A stretch of 64,000 nucleotides of DNA from an uncultured Lachnospiraceae bacterium (GTDB taxonomy: Bacteria; Bacillota; Clostridia; Lachnospirales; Lachnospiraceae): positions 124,001 through 188,000 of the forward strand of contig CAJUAA010000002.1 of assembly GCA_910584205.1 (NCBI GenBank), written 5' to 3'. The position numbers were made by a program, and so were the translations under genes. The notes beneath the pieces were generated by a model. That model had not been told where the DNA came from. It saw nothing but the letters and a program-made list of their open reading frames with translations, and did not search any database. Of this stretch, positions 1-8,549 are shown in pieces. Each line of letters opens with the position of its first letter. Positions within the stretch are counted from its first letter, which is position 1.

Positions 1-753
1 CTCGGTATCATCCGTGTAGGCGAGAGACCGGATGATCTTTCCTATGAGAGAGGCGCAACCAAACGCTGCGAGACGCTCGGTGTGGAGTATAAGAAATATC
101 TTCTTCCGGCAGATGTGAGCCAGGAAGAGCTTTTAAAGGTAGTAGACGAAGTGAACAACGACGACAATATCCACGGCGTTCTCATGTTCCGTCCGCTTCC
201 GAAGCACATCGACCAGACTCTGGTAGAGAATGCGCTGGCTGCAGAGAAGGACGTGGACTGCCAGACGGATGCGTCCCTGGGCGGCGTGTTCACCGGCAAA
301 AAGGTCGGCTTCCCGCCCTGTACGCCGCAGGCATGTATGGAGATTCTGGATCATTACGGAATCGACTGCACCGGTAAAAAGGCGGTCGTGATCGGACGTT
401 CTCTGGTCGTTGGAAAACCGGCGGCTCAGATGCTGATCAAGAAGAACGCCACGGTTACTACCTGCCATACCAGAACCATCGACATGCCGTCTGTAGCGAG
501 AGAAGCGGAGATCCTGATCGTAGCGGCAGGCCGTGCAGGCGTGGTTGGAGCAGAATATGTATCTCCGGGCCAGATCGTCATCGACGTAGGCATCAATGTA
601 AATGCAGAAGGCAAGCTCTGCGGCGATGTGGACTATGCGGCGGTAGAGCCGATCGTAGATTCCATCACTCCGGTACCGGGCGGAGTTGGAAGCGTTACCA
701 CTTCCGTTCTTGTAGGACACGTAGTGGAAGCGGCTATGAGAAAATTTGCATAA
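1..753 (+). CDS. folD: Bifunctional methylenetetrahydrofolate dehydrogenase / cyclohydrolase (FolD), 5' end missing
   Basis: The frame is open from the first base, so the gene starts outside the window; about 250 of the usual 280-290 codons are present. FolD is a cytosolic enzyme that oxidises 5,10-methylene-THF to 5,10-methenyl-THF with NADP and hydrolyses it to 10-formyl-THF. Family signatures are visible: the region reading VDGLL-like as HGVLMFRPLPKH, a DVDC segment (KDVDCQTDASLGG), the PCTPQACMEIL motif, the dinucleotide-binding VVIGRSLVVGKPAAQML, and the C-terminal TPVPGGVGSVT. It ends TAA at 751-753 and is followed directly by an intrinsic terminator, so it is the last gene of its transcript. 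Confidence 0.96.
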   Translation, partial: LGIIRVGERPDDLSYERGATKRCETLGVEYKKYLLPADVSQEELLKVVDEVNNDDNIHGVLMFRPLPKHIDQTLVENALAAEKDVDCQTDASLGGVFTGKKVGFPPCTPQACMEILDHYGIDCTGKKAVVIGRSLVVGKPAAQMLIKKNATVTTCHTRTIDMPSVAREAEILIVAAGRAGVVGAEYVSPGQIVIDVGINVNAEGKLCGDVDYAAVEPIVDSITPVPGGVGSVTTSVLVGHVVEAAMRKFA

Positions 754-762
754 TCATTTATG

Positions 763-807
763 AAAAAAACACTCTCCTGTACAGAATCGGCAGGAGAGTG
801 TTTTTTT
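763..807 (+). terminator. Intrinsic terminator after folD
   Basis: An 11-bp perfect stem (ACACTCTCCTG at 769-779 with CAGGAGAGTGT at 791-801), an 11-nt loop, a preceding A run and a following T run. It lies 10 bases after the folD stop. The ATG at 760, in frame with the next gene, sits in this hairpin and is therefore not its start. Confidence 0.93.
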
Positions 808-828
808 GAAAGGATTGTTGAGGAAGGT

Positions 829-1710
829 ATGAAAAGAAGGACGTATGCGGCGGTCCTGGGCCTGCTGCTGGCAGCTGTATGTCTCATGGCTGCATGCAGT
901 CAGAAGCTGGCGGTACAGTATTATGCGGAAGAGACGGACAAGGTGACGGAACCGGTGCGGCTGGCGGTGCTGACGGACCTGCACAGTACATTTTACGGGA
1001 AGGGGCAGGAGGAACTGATCCATACGCTTGACAGGCAGGAGCCGGATGCGGTGCTTCTGGTGGGGGATATTGCGGATGACGAGGTGCCTCATGACGGAAC
1101 AAAAGCACTGCTTTCGGCCATTGGCGGCCGGTATCCCTGTTTTTATGTCACGGGAAATCACGAGTACTGGTCGGGGGAGGCGGAAGAGATCAAGGAGATG
1201 ATCGCTTCTTACGGAGTGACGGTCCTGGAAGGGGAGAGCCGCTTTCTAAACGCAGGAGAGCAGAAGATCCAGATCTGCGGAGTCGACGATCCGGATGGAT
1301 TCGGGCGCTGGTTCGGACTGGATTCAGGAACCACGGCAGGGTGGGAGAAACAGCTGGAGGACTGCAGGCTTGCGCTGGATGGAGAATATTATTCGGTATT
1401 GTTGTCCCACCGGCCGGAACGGGTCTCCTGTTATGCTCATCAGCCGGGAGAGGAAACGGCGGGGTTTGACCTGGTCGTGGCGGGCCATGCCCATGGAGGT
1501 CAGGTGCGGGTTCCGGGGATCTTAAACGGCCTGCTGGCGCCGAATCAGGGATGGTTTCCCAGATACGCAGGCGGACGCTACGAGCTGGGGGATACCGTCA
1601 TGATTGTAAGCCGGGGACTGTGCCGGAATCTGCTGCCTCGGATCTTCAACCGTCCGGAGCTGGTGGTGGTGGATCTGGTACCTGCTGATGTGTCGGTTTC
1701 TTCGAAATGA
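829..1710 (+). CDS. Predicted lipoprotein metallophosphoesterase
   Basis: A 293-residue calcineurin-like phosphoesterase. The metal-binding motifs are in order: DLH (D50, H52), GDIADD (D80), GNHE (N110, H111), a later SHRPE histidine, and GHAHGGQ (H220, H222). The N-terminus is a positively charged hydrophobic signal ending LMAAC, which suggests lipidation at Cys and an extracytoplasmic location. Start 829 is chosen because AGGAAG lies just upstream and the longer in-frame start at 760 is inside the folD terminator. Proteins of this shape resemble YkuE/YaeI-type phosphodiesterases, some of which act on lipids; the substrate here cannot be read from sequence. It stands alone between folD and the beta-glucoside locus. 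Confidence 0.88.
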   Translation: MKRRTYAAVLGLLLAAVCLMAACSQKLAVQYYAEETDKVTEPVRLAVLTDLHSTFYGKGQEELIHTLDRQEPDAVLLVGDIADDEVPHDGTKALLSAIGGRYPCFYVTGNHEYWSGEAEEIKEMIASYGVTVLEGESRFLNAGEQKIQICGVDDPDGFGRWFGLDSGTTAGWEKQLEDCRLALDGEYYSVLLSHRPERVSCYAHQPGEETAGFDLVVAGHAHGGQVRVPGILNGLLAPNQGWFPRYAGGRYELGDTVMIVSRGLCRNLLPRIFNRPELVVVDLVPADVSVSSK

Positions 1711-1777
1711 ACTGTATTTGAAAACGGGGAAAGTATGAAAAAACGCTGAAAAAATGTTTTAAAATCGGAAATCAGAC

Positions 1778-1806
1778 TTGACAGTCCGTCTTTTTTGATG
1801 TAGTCT
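1778..1806 (+). promoter_or_regulatory. Candidate sigma-A promoter for licT
   Basis: A perfect -35 TTGACA at 1778-1783, a 17-base spacer and a weak -10 TAGTCT at 1801-1806. It lies just upstream of the antiterminator target, as in other LicT/BglG loci. Confidence 0.6.
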
Positions 1807-1813
1807 TTATGTA

Positions 1814-1883
1814 GAGTGTTACTGGTAGAGCAGGCATGACTGAAAGGATGTACGTGGTACATCTTTTTTGTCGTGCTTTTTTT
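1814..1883 (+). promoter_or_regulatory. RAT antiterminator target overlapping a terminator, upstream of licT
   Basis: Bases 1814-1841 match the ribonucleic antiterminator (RAT) family, with the conserved GTGTTACTG...CAGGCATGAC elements. The 3' part (GCATGAC, 1834-1840) pairs with GTCGTGC at 1870-1876 to close a long hairpin whose inner stem is GATGTAC/GTACATC, followed by seven T (1877-1883). The RAT and the terminator are therefore mutually exclusive. By family knowledge, LicT bound to the RAT lets transcription through. Because this sits in front of licT itself, the regulator is predicted to be autoregulated. Confidence 0.88.
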
Positions 1884-1914
1884 GTACACAGAACGAGAGA
1901 TCGAGGGAGAGAAG

Positions 1915-2757
1915 ATGGCCATGAAACTGCTCAAGGCACTGAACAACAATGTGGCGCTGGTACTGGATGATAAGAAAAGAGAATCAGTGGTTATGGGCCG
2001 GGGCGTGGCATTCAACATAAAGCCCGGAGGCTCCGTGAACACTTCTCTGGTTGAGAAACATTTTGTTCTGGACGGCAAAGGAGGCAAAAAGGATTTCGAC
2101 AGCCTGTTGAAACGGATCACCGTGGAAGATATCGAACTGGCCAGCGGTATCATCAGACGGGGAGAAGAGAGACTGGGCTATCGCTGTCATGACAGCATCC
2201 TTCTGACTCTGTCAGATCACCTGGGGATGATGATGGAACGCGCGAAGGAGGGACTTTATTTCGGGACGCCTCTGGAGTGGGACATTAAGCTGATTTATCC
2301 AAAAGAATATCAATATGCAAAGGAAGTTGTGACAGATCTTCGCAGGAAGAGCGGTTATGAGATTCCGGATCAGGAAGCGGCATTTATCGCACTGCATTTT
2401 ATCAATTCCAATTTCAGCGGGAGCGGGATGCAGGAAACGATGATGTGTACAAAAATCATTCAGAATATTCTGAATATCAGCAAACTTTTTTATGGCAGAG
2501 AATTTCGGGAGGACAATTTTGATGTGAACCGTTTTATCACGCATGTCCGGTATTTCGTCCGGAGACAGATCAGCGGCGAGACATTGAAAGTGGATCTGGA
2601 GATCGCCCGGGTTGTTGCGGAAAAGTGTCCCAATGACTACAAATGCGCCATGAAGATCGCCGGTTTTCTGGATCGGACATACGGATGGAATGTGAGCGAA
2701 GGAGAGGTCCTGTATCTGACGCTCCATCTGAACCGCATCAATCTGAATGAAAGATAA
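1915..2757 (+). CDS. licT: BglG/LicT-family transcriptional antiterminator
   Basis: A 280-residue antiterminator: an N-terminal CAT RNA-binding domain (about residues 1-55, MAMKLLKALNNNVALV... with the typical GRGVAF stretch), then two PTS regulation domains, PRD1 around 65-170 and PRD2 around 175-280. The phosphorylatable histidines expected in the PRDs are present in the LTLSDHLG, ALHFIN, THVRYF and LTLHLNR segments. It binds RAT sequences in nascent mRNA and is controlled by PTS phosphorylation according to sugar supply. Start 1915 follows GAGGGAGAG. A longer in-frame GTG at 1873 lies inside the upstream terminator and is rejected. Two RAT/terminator leaders flank the gene, one for itself and one for the permease. 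Confidence 0.93.
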   Translation: MAMKLLKALNNNVALVLDDKKRESVVMGRGVAFNIKPGGSVNTSLVEKHFVLDGKGGKKDFDSLLKRITVEDIELASGIIRRGEERLGYRCHDSILLTLSDHLGMMMERAKEGLYFGTPLEWDIKLIYPKEYQYAKEVVTDLRRKSGYEIPDQEAAFIALHFINSNFSGSGMQETMMCTKIIQNILNISKLFYGREFREDNFDVNRFITHVRYFVRRQISGETLKVDLEIARVVAEKCPNDYKCAMKIAGFLDRTYGWNVSEGEVLYLTLHLNRINLNER

Positions 2758-2766
2758 TTACATAAC

Positions 2767-2842
2767 GGTGTTACTGATTCGATCAGGCATGACCCAGGAC
2801 AGCAGGTGAGACAAATCTGCTGTAATGGGTCATTTTATTTTT
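2767..2842 (+). promoter_or_regulatory. Second RAT/terminator, upstream of the PTS permease
   Basis: Bases 2767-2795 again carry GGTGTTACTG...CAGGCATGACCC. The 3' end overlaps the left arm of a hairpin, ATGACCCA (2789-2796) with TGGGTCAT (2826-2833), extended by CAGCAG/CTGCTG, then a T-rich run to 2842. It is the LicT target predicted to gate expression of the transporter and glucosidase. Confidence 0.9.
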
Positions 2843-2869
2843 AAATCAGAAATGAAGGAGGAAGGAAAC

Positions 2870-4649
2870 GTGAAGTATGAAAACGAAGCAAAAAGGATCG
2901 TAGAACTGGTAGGAGGCGAGAAAAATATCAGCAGCCTCGTACACTGTGCCACCAGACTGAGGTTCGAGCTGAAGGATGAAGGAAAAGCAGACAAGGCGGG
3001 GCTGACAAAGCTTCCGTATGTCCTGCAGGTGGTTATCAGCGGCGGACAGTATCAGGTGGTCATCGGACCGGCGGTCAATGATTATTTTAATGCGATCCTG
3101 TCAGTGGCAAAGATCGGTGGATCAGGTTCCAAAGATCAGGAGGCAGGAGCAAAGAAGGGGACTGTGATGGACCGGGTTATGAAAGTGATATCCGGCGCGT
3201 TCTCGCCCTTGATTCCGCTGCTGGCGGGGGCTGGTATGATGAAGGCTCTTTTGACGGTGTTTATCGAATTCGGACTGATGGACTATGAGGACCCCACATA
3301 TTTGATCCTGTCGGCAGCGGGCAATGCAGCTTTTTATTTTCTGCCGATCTTTCTTGGTATCACACTGGCAAAACAGTTCGGCTCCAATATCTATGTGGGC
3401 GGAGGAATCGGGGCAGCGCTGCTGGAACCGAATTTTACCGGACTTTTGGGGACGGAAGGCGTGAATTTCCTCGGGATCGGCGTGACGCCCATCGATTATG
3501 CGTCAACGATTCTTTACGGTGATTGTATTCGGGCCTTTTGGAACGACGCTGGCCAACAAAGTATCTGAAGGAATCATGTGGCTGTTTGATTTCAATCGTA
3601 TGGTTGCGGGCCTGATACTCGGCGCATCCTATCCGTTCCTGACTCTTTTGGGGCTGCACTGGGGCTTTACGCCGATTACGCTTCAGAATCTGAATGAGTT
3701 TGGCGGGGACATAGTGGAAGGAGTAAATGTCTGTGCGGTATTTGCGGAGATCGGGATTGCCATCGGTGCATATCTGAAGGCAAAGAAGAATTCCCGCATT
3801 CGGAACGTGGCGGGTCCGGCGATTCTGACCGGTATCTTTGCGGGAGTCACGGAGCCAATTCTTTATGGTGTCGTCATGAATTACAAACGTATGCTGGCCA
3901 TCGTTGCCATTGCAGGAGGAATCGGTGGAGCAGTAAACGGCATGCTCCATGTAACCTGTGATGCTTTTGTATTCCACAATATTTTTTCCCTTGCCATGCG
4001 GACCTATTCTCCGTTTACCAGTTATCTGCTGGGAATCTCTGCATCTTTGGCGGCAGGCGTGCTGCTGACGTATTTTTGGGGCGTGACGCCGGACGATATG
4101 GAGGCGTTTGAACCGGAAGACGAAGACGATTCGGAAAAGGCGGCGGAGACCGCGGATACAGAGCCTGCCGGAGATACAGGGATGGAAACAGGCATGGTGC
4201 TGGAGATTCACGCTCCGCTGACCGGTGAGACCGTAGCCCTTCAGGATGTACCGGATGAAGTGTTTGCCAGCGGAGTGGCAGGCCTTGGAATGGCGGTACG
4301 TCCTTTGGAAGGCAAAGTGGCGGCACCCTGTAATGCGGAGGTATCCGTCGTATTTCCATCCCGGCATGCCATCGGGCTTACCACGGCGGAAGGCGCAGAC
4401 CTGTTGATTCATATCGGACTGAATACGGTCATGCTGGACGGAGAAGGATTCGAAGTGCTGGTGAAGGAAGGTGACCGGGTACATACCGGCCAGCCGCTTC
4501 TGAAATTTGATATGGATTTGATTCAGGAAAAGGGTTATTCCCTGATCTCTCCGGTATTGGTGTCCAATGCGGATGAATTTGCGGATATTCATATAGTGGC
4601 AGACGGATCAGTGAAGGCAGGAGAGACCTTGTATCAGGTAGTAAAGTGA
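2870..4649 (+). pseudogene. bglP: Beta-glucoside PTS EIIBCA permease, broken by an internal deletion with frameshift
   Basis: The 5' frame (GTG at 2870, after AAGGAGG) encodes EIIB with phospho-Cys26 in LVHCATRLRF and the first part of EIIC, ending TGA at 3566-3568. The second frame, open from about 3498, resumes with VIVFGPFGTTLANKVSEG, the rest of EIIC, a Glu/Asp-rich linker and EIIA with its active His in LLIHIGLNTV. Family proteins have about 43 residues between the PIDYAST and VIVFGPFG positions; these are absent, and the frame moves by one at about 3510. The inferred event is an out-of-frame deletion of roughly 130 bases removing an EIIC segment. Upstream licT and downstream glucosidase are intact, so uptake is predicted lost unless this is an assembly error. 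Confidence 0.85.
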
Positions 4650-4720
4650 AAGATGGAGAAAAAGACAGAGGAGTTGCCTGAAAGCAGATGCGGAAATTTC
4701 AGAAAGGGGTAAAGACAAGG

Positions 4721-6142
4721 ATGAGAAATGATTTTCTGTGGGGCGGCGCAGTGGCTGCCCATCAAGTGGAAGGCGCCTGGCAGACAGGCGGTAAAGGCCT
4801 GAGTATTGCGGATGTGATGACGGCGGGGAGCCGCAGCCGGGCACGCAGGATTACGGACGGTATTGTAGAAGGAGAGTATTATCCAAACCATGAGGGGATC
4901 CGGTTTTATGAGCATTACAAAGAAGATATTCGTCTTTTTGCGGAGATGGGATTCAAATGTTTCCGGACCAGTATCGCATGGAGCCGGATCTTCCCGAACG
5001 GAGATGAAGAAATGCCCAATGAGGAGGGCCTGCGGTTTTATGACATGCTTTTTGATGAACTGCATAAATACGGGATCGAACCAGTCATCACATTGTCTCA
5101 TTTTGAGATGCCCTATGGACTGGTAAAAAAATACGGCGGGTGGAGAAGCAGGAAAATGATCGGACATTTCACCCGATTCGCACAGACGGTGATGGAGCGG
5201 TATCAGGACAAAGTGAAATACTGGATGACTTTTAACGAGATCAATAACCAGATGATTTTGAGCAACAATATTTATGCCTTCACCAATTCCGGGATTCTTT
5301 TTGAAGAAGGGGAAGACCGGCTTAAGACTGTCTATCAGGCGGCGCACTATGAGTTTGTAGCCAGTGCACTGGCAGTCAGAAAAGGACATGAGATCAACCC
5401 GGATTTCCGGATTGGATGTATGGTGGCGGCTACGCCGGTCTATGCGTACAGCTGCAATCCGGAAGATGTGCTGCTGGCACAAAAGGAGGACAGGAAAAAT
5501 CTGTTCTTCACAGATGTCCATGTCAGAGGGCATTACCCGGCTTATGTAAAGAAAGAATGGGAGCGTTTGGGATATCATCTGGATATGACAGAAGAAGATC
5601 TGGAGATTATAAGGAATGGCTGTGTGGACTATATTGGCTTCAGCTATTATCTGAGCAGTGCAGTCAGTGCAGATTCGGATGTAAAAAAACTGGGAAATGA
5701 TCTGGCAGCCGGAGCGGATACCGTGGAGAATCCGTATCTGCAGATGACTCCCTGGGGCTGGTCCATCGATCCCAAAGGACTCCGCTATATCCTGAACAAG
5801 TATTATGACCGGTATGAAGTGCCTTTGTTTATTGTGGAAAATGGATTCGGATACGAGGATGTACTGGAAGACGGGCAGATCCATGACCGGAACCGAATTG
5901 AATATCTGGGTGATCATATTCGGGAGATGGTAAAGGCCGTGGAAGAAGACGGCGTGGATCTTCTGGGCTATACGGTGTGGGGCTGCATCGATCCGGTATC
6001 TTTCTCCACAGGAGAGATGCGTAAGCGTTACGGCTTTATCTATGTGGATAAAAAAGACGACGGCAGCGGAACCTATGAACGGGTCCGTAAAGACAGTTTC
6101 TACTGGTATCAGGATATAATTGAGAAAAACGGACATATCTGA
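4721..6142 (+). CDS. bglA: 6-phospho-beta-glucosidase, glycoside hydrolase family 1
   Basis: A 473-residue GH1 enzyme that hydrolyses phosphorylated beta-glucosides imported by the PTS to glucose 6-phosphate and an aglycone or glucose. The N-terminal FLWGGAVAAHQVEGAW is the family signature. The acid/base glutamate is E173 in TFNEINN and the nucleophile is E373 in IVENGFG. The C-terminal Ser/Lys/Tyr region (VSFSTGEMRKRYGFIYVD) fits the phosphate-binding loop of 6-phospho enzymes. Start 4721 follows GAAAGGGG; an in-frame ATG at 4688 has no good ribosome site. It is the last gene of the licT/bglP unit and is followed by a strong terminator. Confidence 0.94.
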   Translation: MRNDFLWGGAVAAHQVEGAWQTGGKGLSIADVMTAGSRSRARRITDGIVEGEYYPNHEGIRFYEHYKEDIRLFAEMGFKCFRTSIAWSRIFPNGDEEMPNEEGLRFYDMLFDELHKYGIEPVITLSHFEMPYGLVKKYGGWRSRKMIGHFTRFAQTVMERYQDKVKYWMTFNEINNQMILSNNIYAFTNSGILFEEGEDRLKTVYQAAHYEFVASALAVRKGHEINPDFRIGCMVAATPVYAYSCNPEDVLLAQKEDRKNLFFTDVHVRGHYPAYVKKEWERLGYHLDMTEEDLEIIRNGCVDYIGFSYYLSSAVSADSDVKKLGNDLAAGADTVENPYLQMTPWGWSIDPKGLRYILNKYYDRYEVPLFIVENGFGYEDVLEDGQIHDRNRIEYLGDHIREMVKAVEEDGVDLLGYTVWGCIDPVSFSTGEMRKRYGFIYVDKKDDGSGTYERVRKDSFYWYQDIIEKNGHI

Positions 6143-6169
6143 TCGGAGAACATCAGGAGCAAATGGAAA

Positions 6170-6215
6170 ACGGGCCTGGAAGGGGAACTTTATTCCCCTC
6201 CAGGCCCGTCTTTTC
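6170..6215 (+). terminator. Intrinsic terminator after bglA, possibly bidirectional
   Basis: The arm ACGGGCCTGGAAGGGGAA at 6170-6187 pairs almost completely with the matching arm ending GGCCCGT at 6208, followed by CTTTTCT. A strong GC stem. On the minus strand the same hairpin lies at the 3' end of the small ORF 6190-6327. Confidence 0.9.
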
Positions 6216-6327
6216 TCGGCACTTCGTCGGGAATGACTTCCTGAGGTACATCCTCCGGCGGAATGTTTCCGTCATCATAACGATTCCTGCTTTCGGATGC
6301 GGTGTTGTTTTTGGTTTCGTCTTTCAT
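6190..6327 (-). CDS. Small acidic hydrophilic protein, 45 residues, uncharacterised
   Basis: An ATG at 6327 preceded on the minus strand by AAGGATGG with an 8-base spacer opens a 45-codon frame beginning MKDETKNN and containing the proline/acid repeat PPEDVPQEVIPDEVP. The TAA stop at 6190-6192 lies inside the terminator hairpin. There are no hydrophobic segments or recognisable domains. The ribosome site, acidic composition and placement in front of a terminator favour a real gene, but length alone cannot prove it. The family is not recognised. Confidence 0.45.
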   Translation of the reverse strand: MKDETKNNTASESRNRYDDGNIPPEDVPQEVIPDEVPRKDGPGGE

Positions 6328-6432
6328 AAGCTGCACCATCCTTTCGGAAACAGTATGGGCAGATCTGCGAAAATTATGCAGGAAGACGATGGGAATATGG
6401 AGCAGAAAATAGAATCGTCGAAAAGAGGAAGA

Positions 6433-6711
6433 TCATACGGGGACGATCTTATGTATCTTTAGTAATTCGATGATCGTGTCCATTCCGTCCTGTAAGGTGT
6501 GGATGTCATTTTTTACATCCTGCTTCAGAATCTCCACATCAATCTGCAGACTGTTCAGCTTTTTGGCTGTGCGGTCCTGCTTATACTCCAGGATATCCAG
6601 ACGCTGGTCGACTTTGTCCAGCCGCCTGTCGATACCGCCCAGTCTGCTGGAGATGGGTTCCAGCTTTTGATCCATTAGATCAGATATTGCCTGTAACAGC
6701 TCTTGATTCAT
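6433..6711 (-). CDS. Small coiled-coil protein, function unknown
   Basis: A 92-residue protein starting MNQELLQAISDLMDQ, preceded by AAGGAGGG at an ideal distance. Heptad-like spacing of I/L runs through most of it (RLGGIDRRLDKVDQRLDILEYKQ, then LQIDVEILKQDV), so it is predicted to form an oligomeric coiled coil. No membrane segment or signal. Similar short coiled-coil proteins are common beside unrelated genes in Firmicutes and are usually annotated as hypothetical. It lies between the small acidic ORF and cardiolipin synthase, both on the same strand, but a separation of about 90 bases or more on each side does not prove one operon. Confidence 0.8.
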   Translation of the reverse strand: MNQELLQAISDLMDQKLEPISSRLGGIDRRLDKVDQRLDILEYKQDRTAKKLNSLQIDVEILKQDVKNDIHTLQDGMDTIIELLKIHKIVPV

Positions 6712-6801
6712 GGTTTGGCCCTCCTTATTAAATGGATTGTAGCACAGTCAGGATGGAAAGTCCAGCGTTTTAATACAAACAGTATAGGAAAACAAAACAG
6801 A

Positions 6802-8319
6802 TCAGCAAAGCGGTGCGAAGATGCGGAGAATTCCGTCCAGCATCCAGTGCCGGAAGTTCACCTTTACATTTTCGCCCAGTTTCATCTCCCGGCACCGGGC
6901 CTGGGTATCCAGAAAATCGGCTTTTATCTCGTCCAGAATGGGCGCTTTATAAAAGAGGGAGTTGTTTTCAAAATGCAGGAACAGGCTGCGGTAGTCCAGA
7001 TTGACGGTTCCTATGGTTCCCACCACATCGTCCATGACGCAGCCTTTGGCGTGGACAAATCCGGGCGTGTATTCGTAGATTTTCACGCCGGCTTCCAGCA
7101 GCACCGGGTAAAAGCTGTGAGACATGCGGAACACCAGTTTTTTGTCCGGGATTCCGGGCATCAGGATCCGCACGTCCACTCCCCGGCGGGCAGCCCGGAC
7201 AAAGGCGTTCAACAGCGCCTCCCCCGGCATCAGGTAGGGAGTGAAGAAATAGGCGTACCGTCTGGCCTGGGACAGCAGGTCGATATAAATTTCGTTGCTG
7301 ACAGCCTGGGACCGGAGCGGGGAATCATAGTAGCTGATGACAAAGCCCCGGCCGGTCCGGCCTTCCGGGAGCGGGGCCGGTAAAGCCGAACATTCCTTTG
7401 CCCTGGATTCCGCCGCAAAGGCGTTCCAGAACTCTGTGAACATTCTGGTATAGCTCTGTACGGCCGGCCCGGTAAGCCGGAATCCGATGTCTTTCCAGTG
7501 ACCGAATTTTTCCACCTGGTTGATATATTCGTCCGACAGATTGACGCCGCCGCTGAACGCGACCTTTCCGTCGATGACCAGCATCTTGCGGTGATCCCGG
7601 TAATTGAGCGTTCCCTTGACAAAAATCAGAGGATTGAAGGGGATGCACTGGATTCCCTTTTTCCACAGCTCCCGCACATTGTCGTCCGCGTAGGTGGAGA
7701 TGCTGCCCAGGTCGTCGTACAGCACCCGGACCACCACTCCCTGCGATACTTTCCGGGCCATGATCTCCACCATGGTGTTCCACATGACGCCCGGTTTGAC
7801 GATGAAATATTCCACGAAAATAAACTGTTCTGCCTGTTCCAGATCTTCCAGCATGGCGGGGAACAGCTGGTCTCCCAGCGGGTAGTACTGCGCCGTTTCA
7901 TTGGGATACACCGGAAAACCGGTGGCGTCCTGAATATATTGAAAGGTCTGCGCCATTCGCGGGTCGCGTTCTTTCAGCTCCCGGCCGGCATTCAGAGAAC
8001 ACTCCGATGGTTGAAACGGTTCCCATACAGCGTTCAGCTTTCTGCGGAGCGGTTTGGTGGTCCGTTTATCTCCGAACAACACATACAGCGCCGCGCCGGG
8101 CAGCGGAAATGTCAGTATGACCAGAAGCCACAGAATTTTATAGGTTCCTTCGTCCTGCTTGGTAATAATGTAAAGCACAAAAATGCAGGACAGGACGGAC
8201 AGCGCGGTGTTGATCAGCGCCGCCCAGGGAGCCAGCCATTGAGCCAGAATGTAAATCCATACGGATTGGAGCAGAATGGCCGGGAGAATGATAAAAACAC
8301 GACGAATAATCTTTTTCAT
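6802..8319 (-). CDS. cls: Cardiolipin synthase
   Basis: A 505-residue membrane phospholipase-D-superfamily enzyme that condenses two phosphatidylglycerols into cardiolipin plus glycerol. Two N-terminal membrane helices (about residues 8-28 and 36-56, the latter with a PLPGAALYVLFG stretch) precede two HKD domains: HRKMLVIDGK at H243, followed by GGVNLSDEY, and HAKGCVMDD at H423, followed by GTVNLDYRSLF. The length fits the family. The start is supported by GGAGGA upstream on the minus strand. It is monocistronic as far as can be seen and diverges from the MoxR operon at 8550. Confidence 0.95.
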   Translation of the reverse strand: MKKIIRRVFIILPAILLQSVWIYILAQWLAPWAALINTALSVLSCIFVLYIITKQDEGTYKILWLLVILTFPLPGAALYVLFGDKRTTKPLRRKLNAVWEPFQPSECSLNAGRELKERDPRMAQTFQYIQDATGFPVYPNETAQYYPLGDQLFPAMLEDLEQAEQFIFVEYFIVKPGVMWNTMVEIMARKVSQGVVVRVLYDDLGSISTYADDNVRELWKKGIQCIPFNPLIFVKGTLNYRDHRKMLVIDGKVAFSGGVNLSDEYINQVEKFGHWKDIGFRLTGPAVQSYTRMFTEFWNAFAAESRAKECSALPAPLPEGRTGRGFVISYYDSPLRSQAVSNEIYIDLLSQARRYAYFFTPYLMPGEALLNAFVRAARRGVDVRILMPGIPDKKLVFRMSHSFYPVLLEAGVKIYEYTPGFVHAKGCVMDDVVGTIGTVNLDYRSLFLHFENNSLFYKAPILDEIKADFLDTQARCREMKLGENVKVNFRHWMLDGILRIFAPLC

Positions 8320-8472
8320 ATGGTAGTTCCTCCTGTGGGGACGGTTTGTTCAGGACGTTATGCCTGGACGGGTCTGTCTCTGTTTTCATGATACTGTAAT
8401 ATGGCCGGAAAAGCAACCGAACATTGGAGGGCGGATGTGAAAAGGAATCCGTGAAGAATGCGCTCCGGGACA

Positions 8473-8501
8473 TTGAATTGAGGGGAAGGAATTGGTATAC
8501 T
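8473..8501 (+). promoter_or_regulatory. Candidate promoter of the MoxR/DUF5682/VWA/SWIM/DUF4132 operon
   Basis: TTGAAT at 8473-8478, a 17-base spacer and TATACT at 8496-8501 preceded by TGG (extended -10). It lies 48 bases before the MoxR start. Confidence 0.65.
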
Positions 8502-8549
8502 GTAGAAAGAAAAGCATGGAAACGCTGCGTAAGGAGAGGAGTCATACAT

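Noticed and set aside
760..828. Longer N-terminus for the lipoprotein phosphoesterase
   Set aside because: The extension is the folD terminator hairpin; start 829 has a ribosome site and gives a proper signal peptide.
1873..1914. Longer N-terminus for LicT from GTG 1873
   Set aside because: The GTG is inside the terminator of the antiterminator leader; 1915 follows a good ribosome site and matches the family start.
4634..6136. 500-residue minus-strand frame opposite bglA
   Set aside because: Antisense of a clear GH1 gene with both catalytic glutamates.
6163..6462. 99-codon plus-strand frame after bglA
   Set aside because: It starts in the terminator, has no ribosome site, and overlaps the better-supported small minus-strand ORF.
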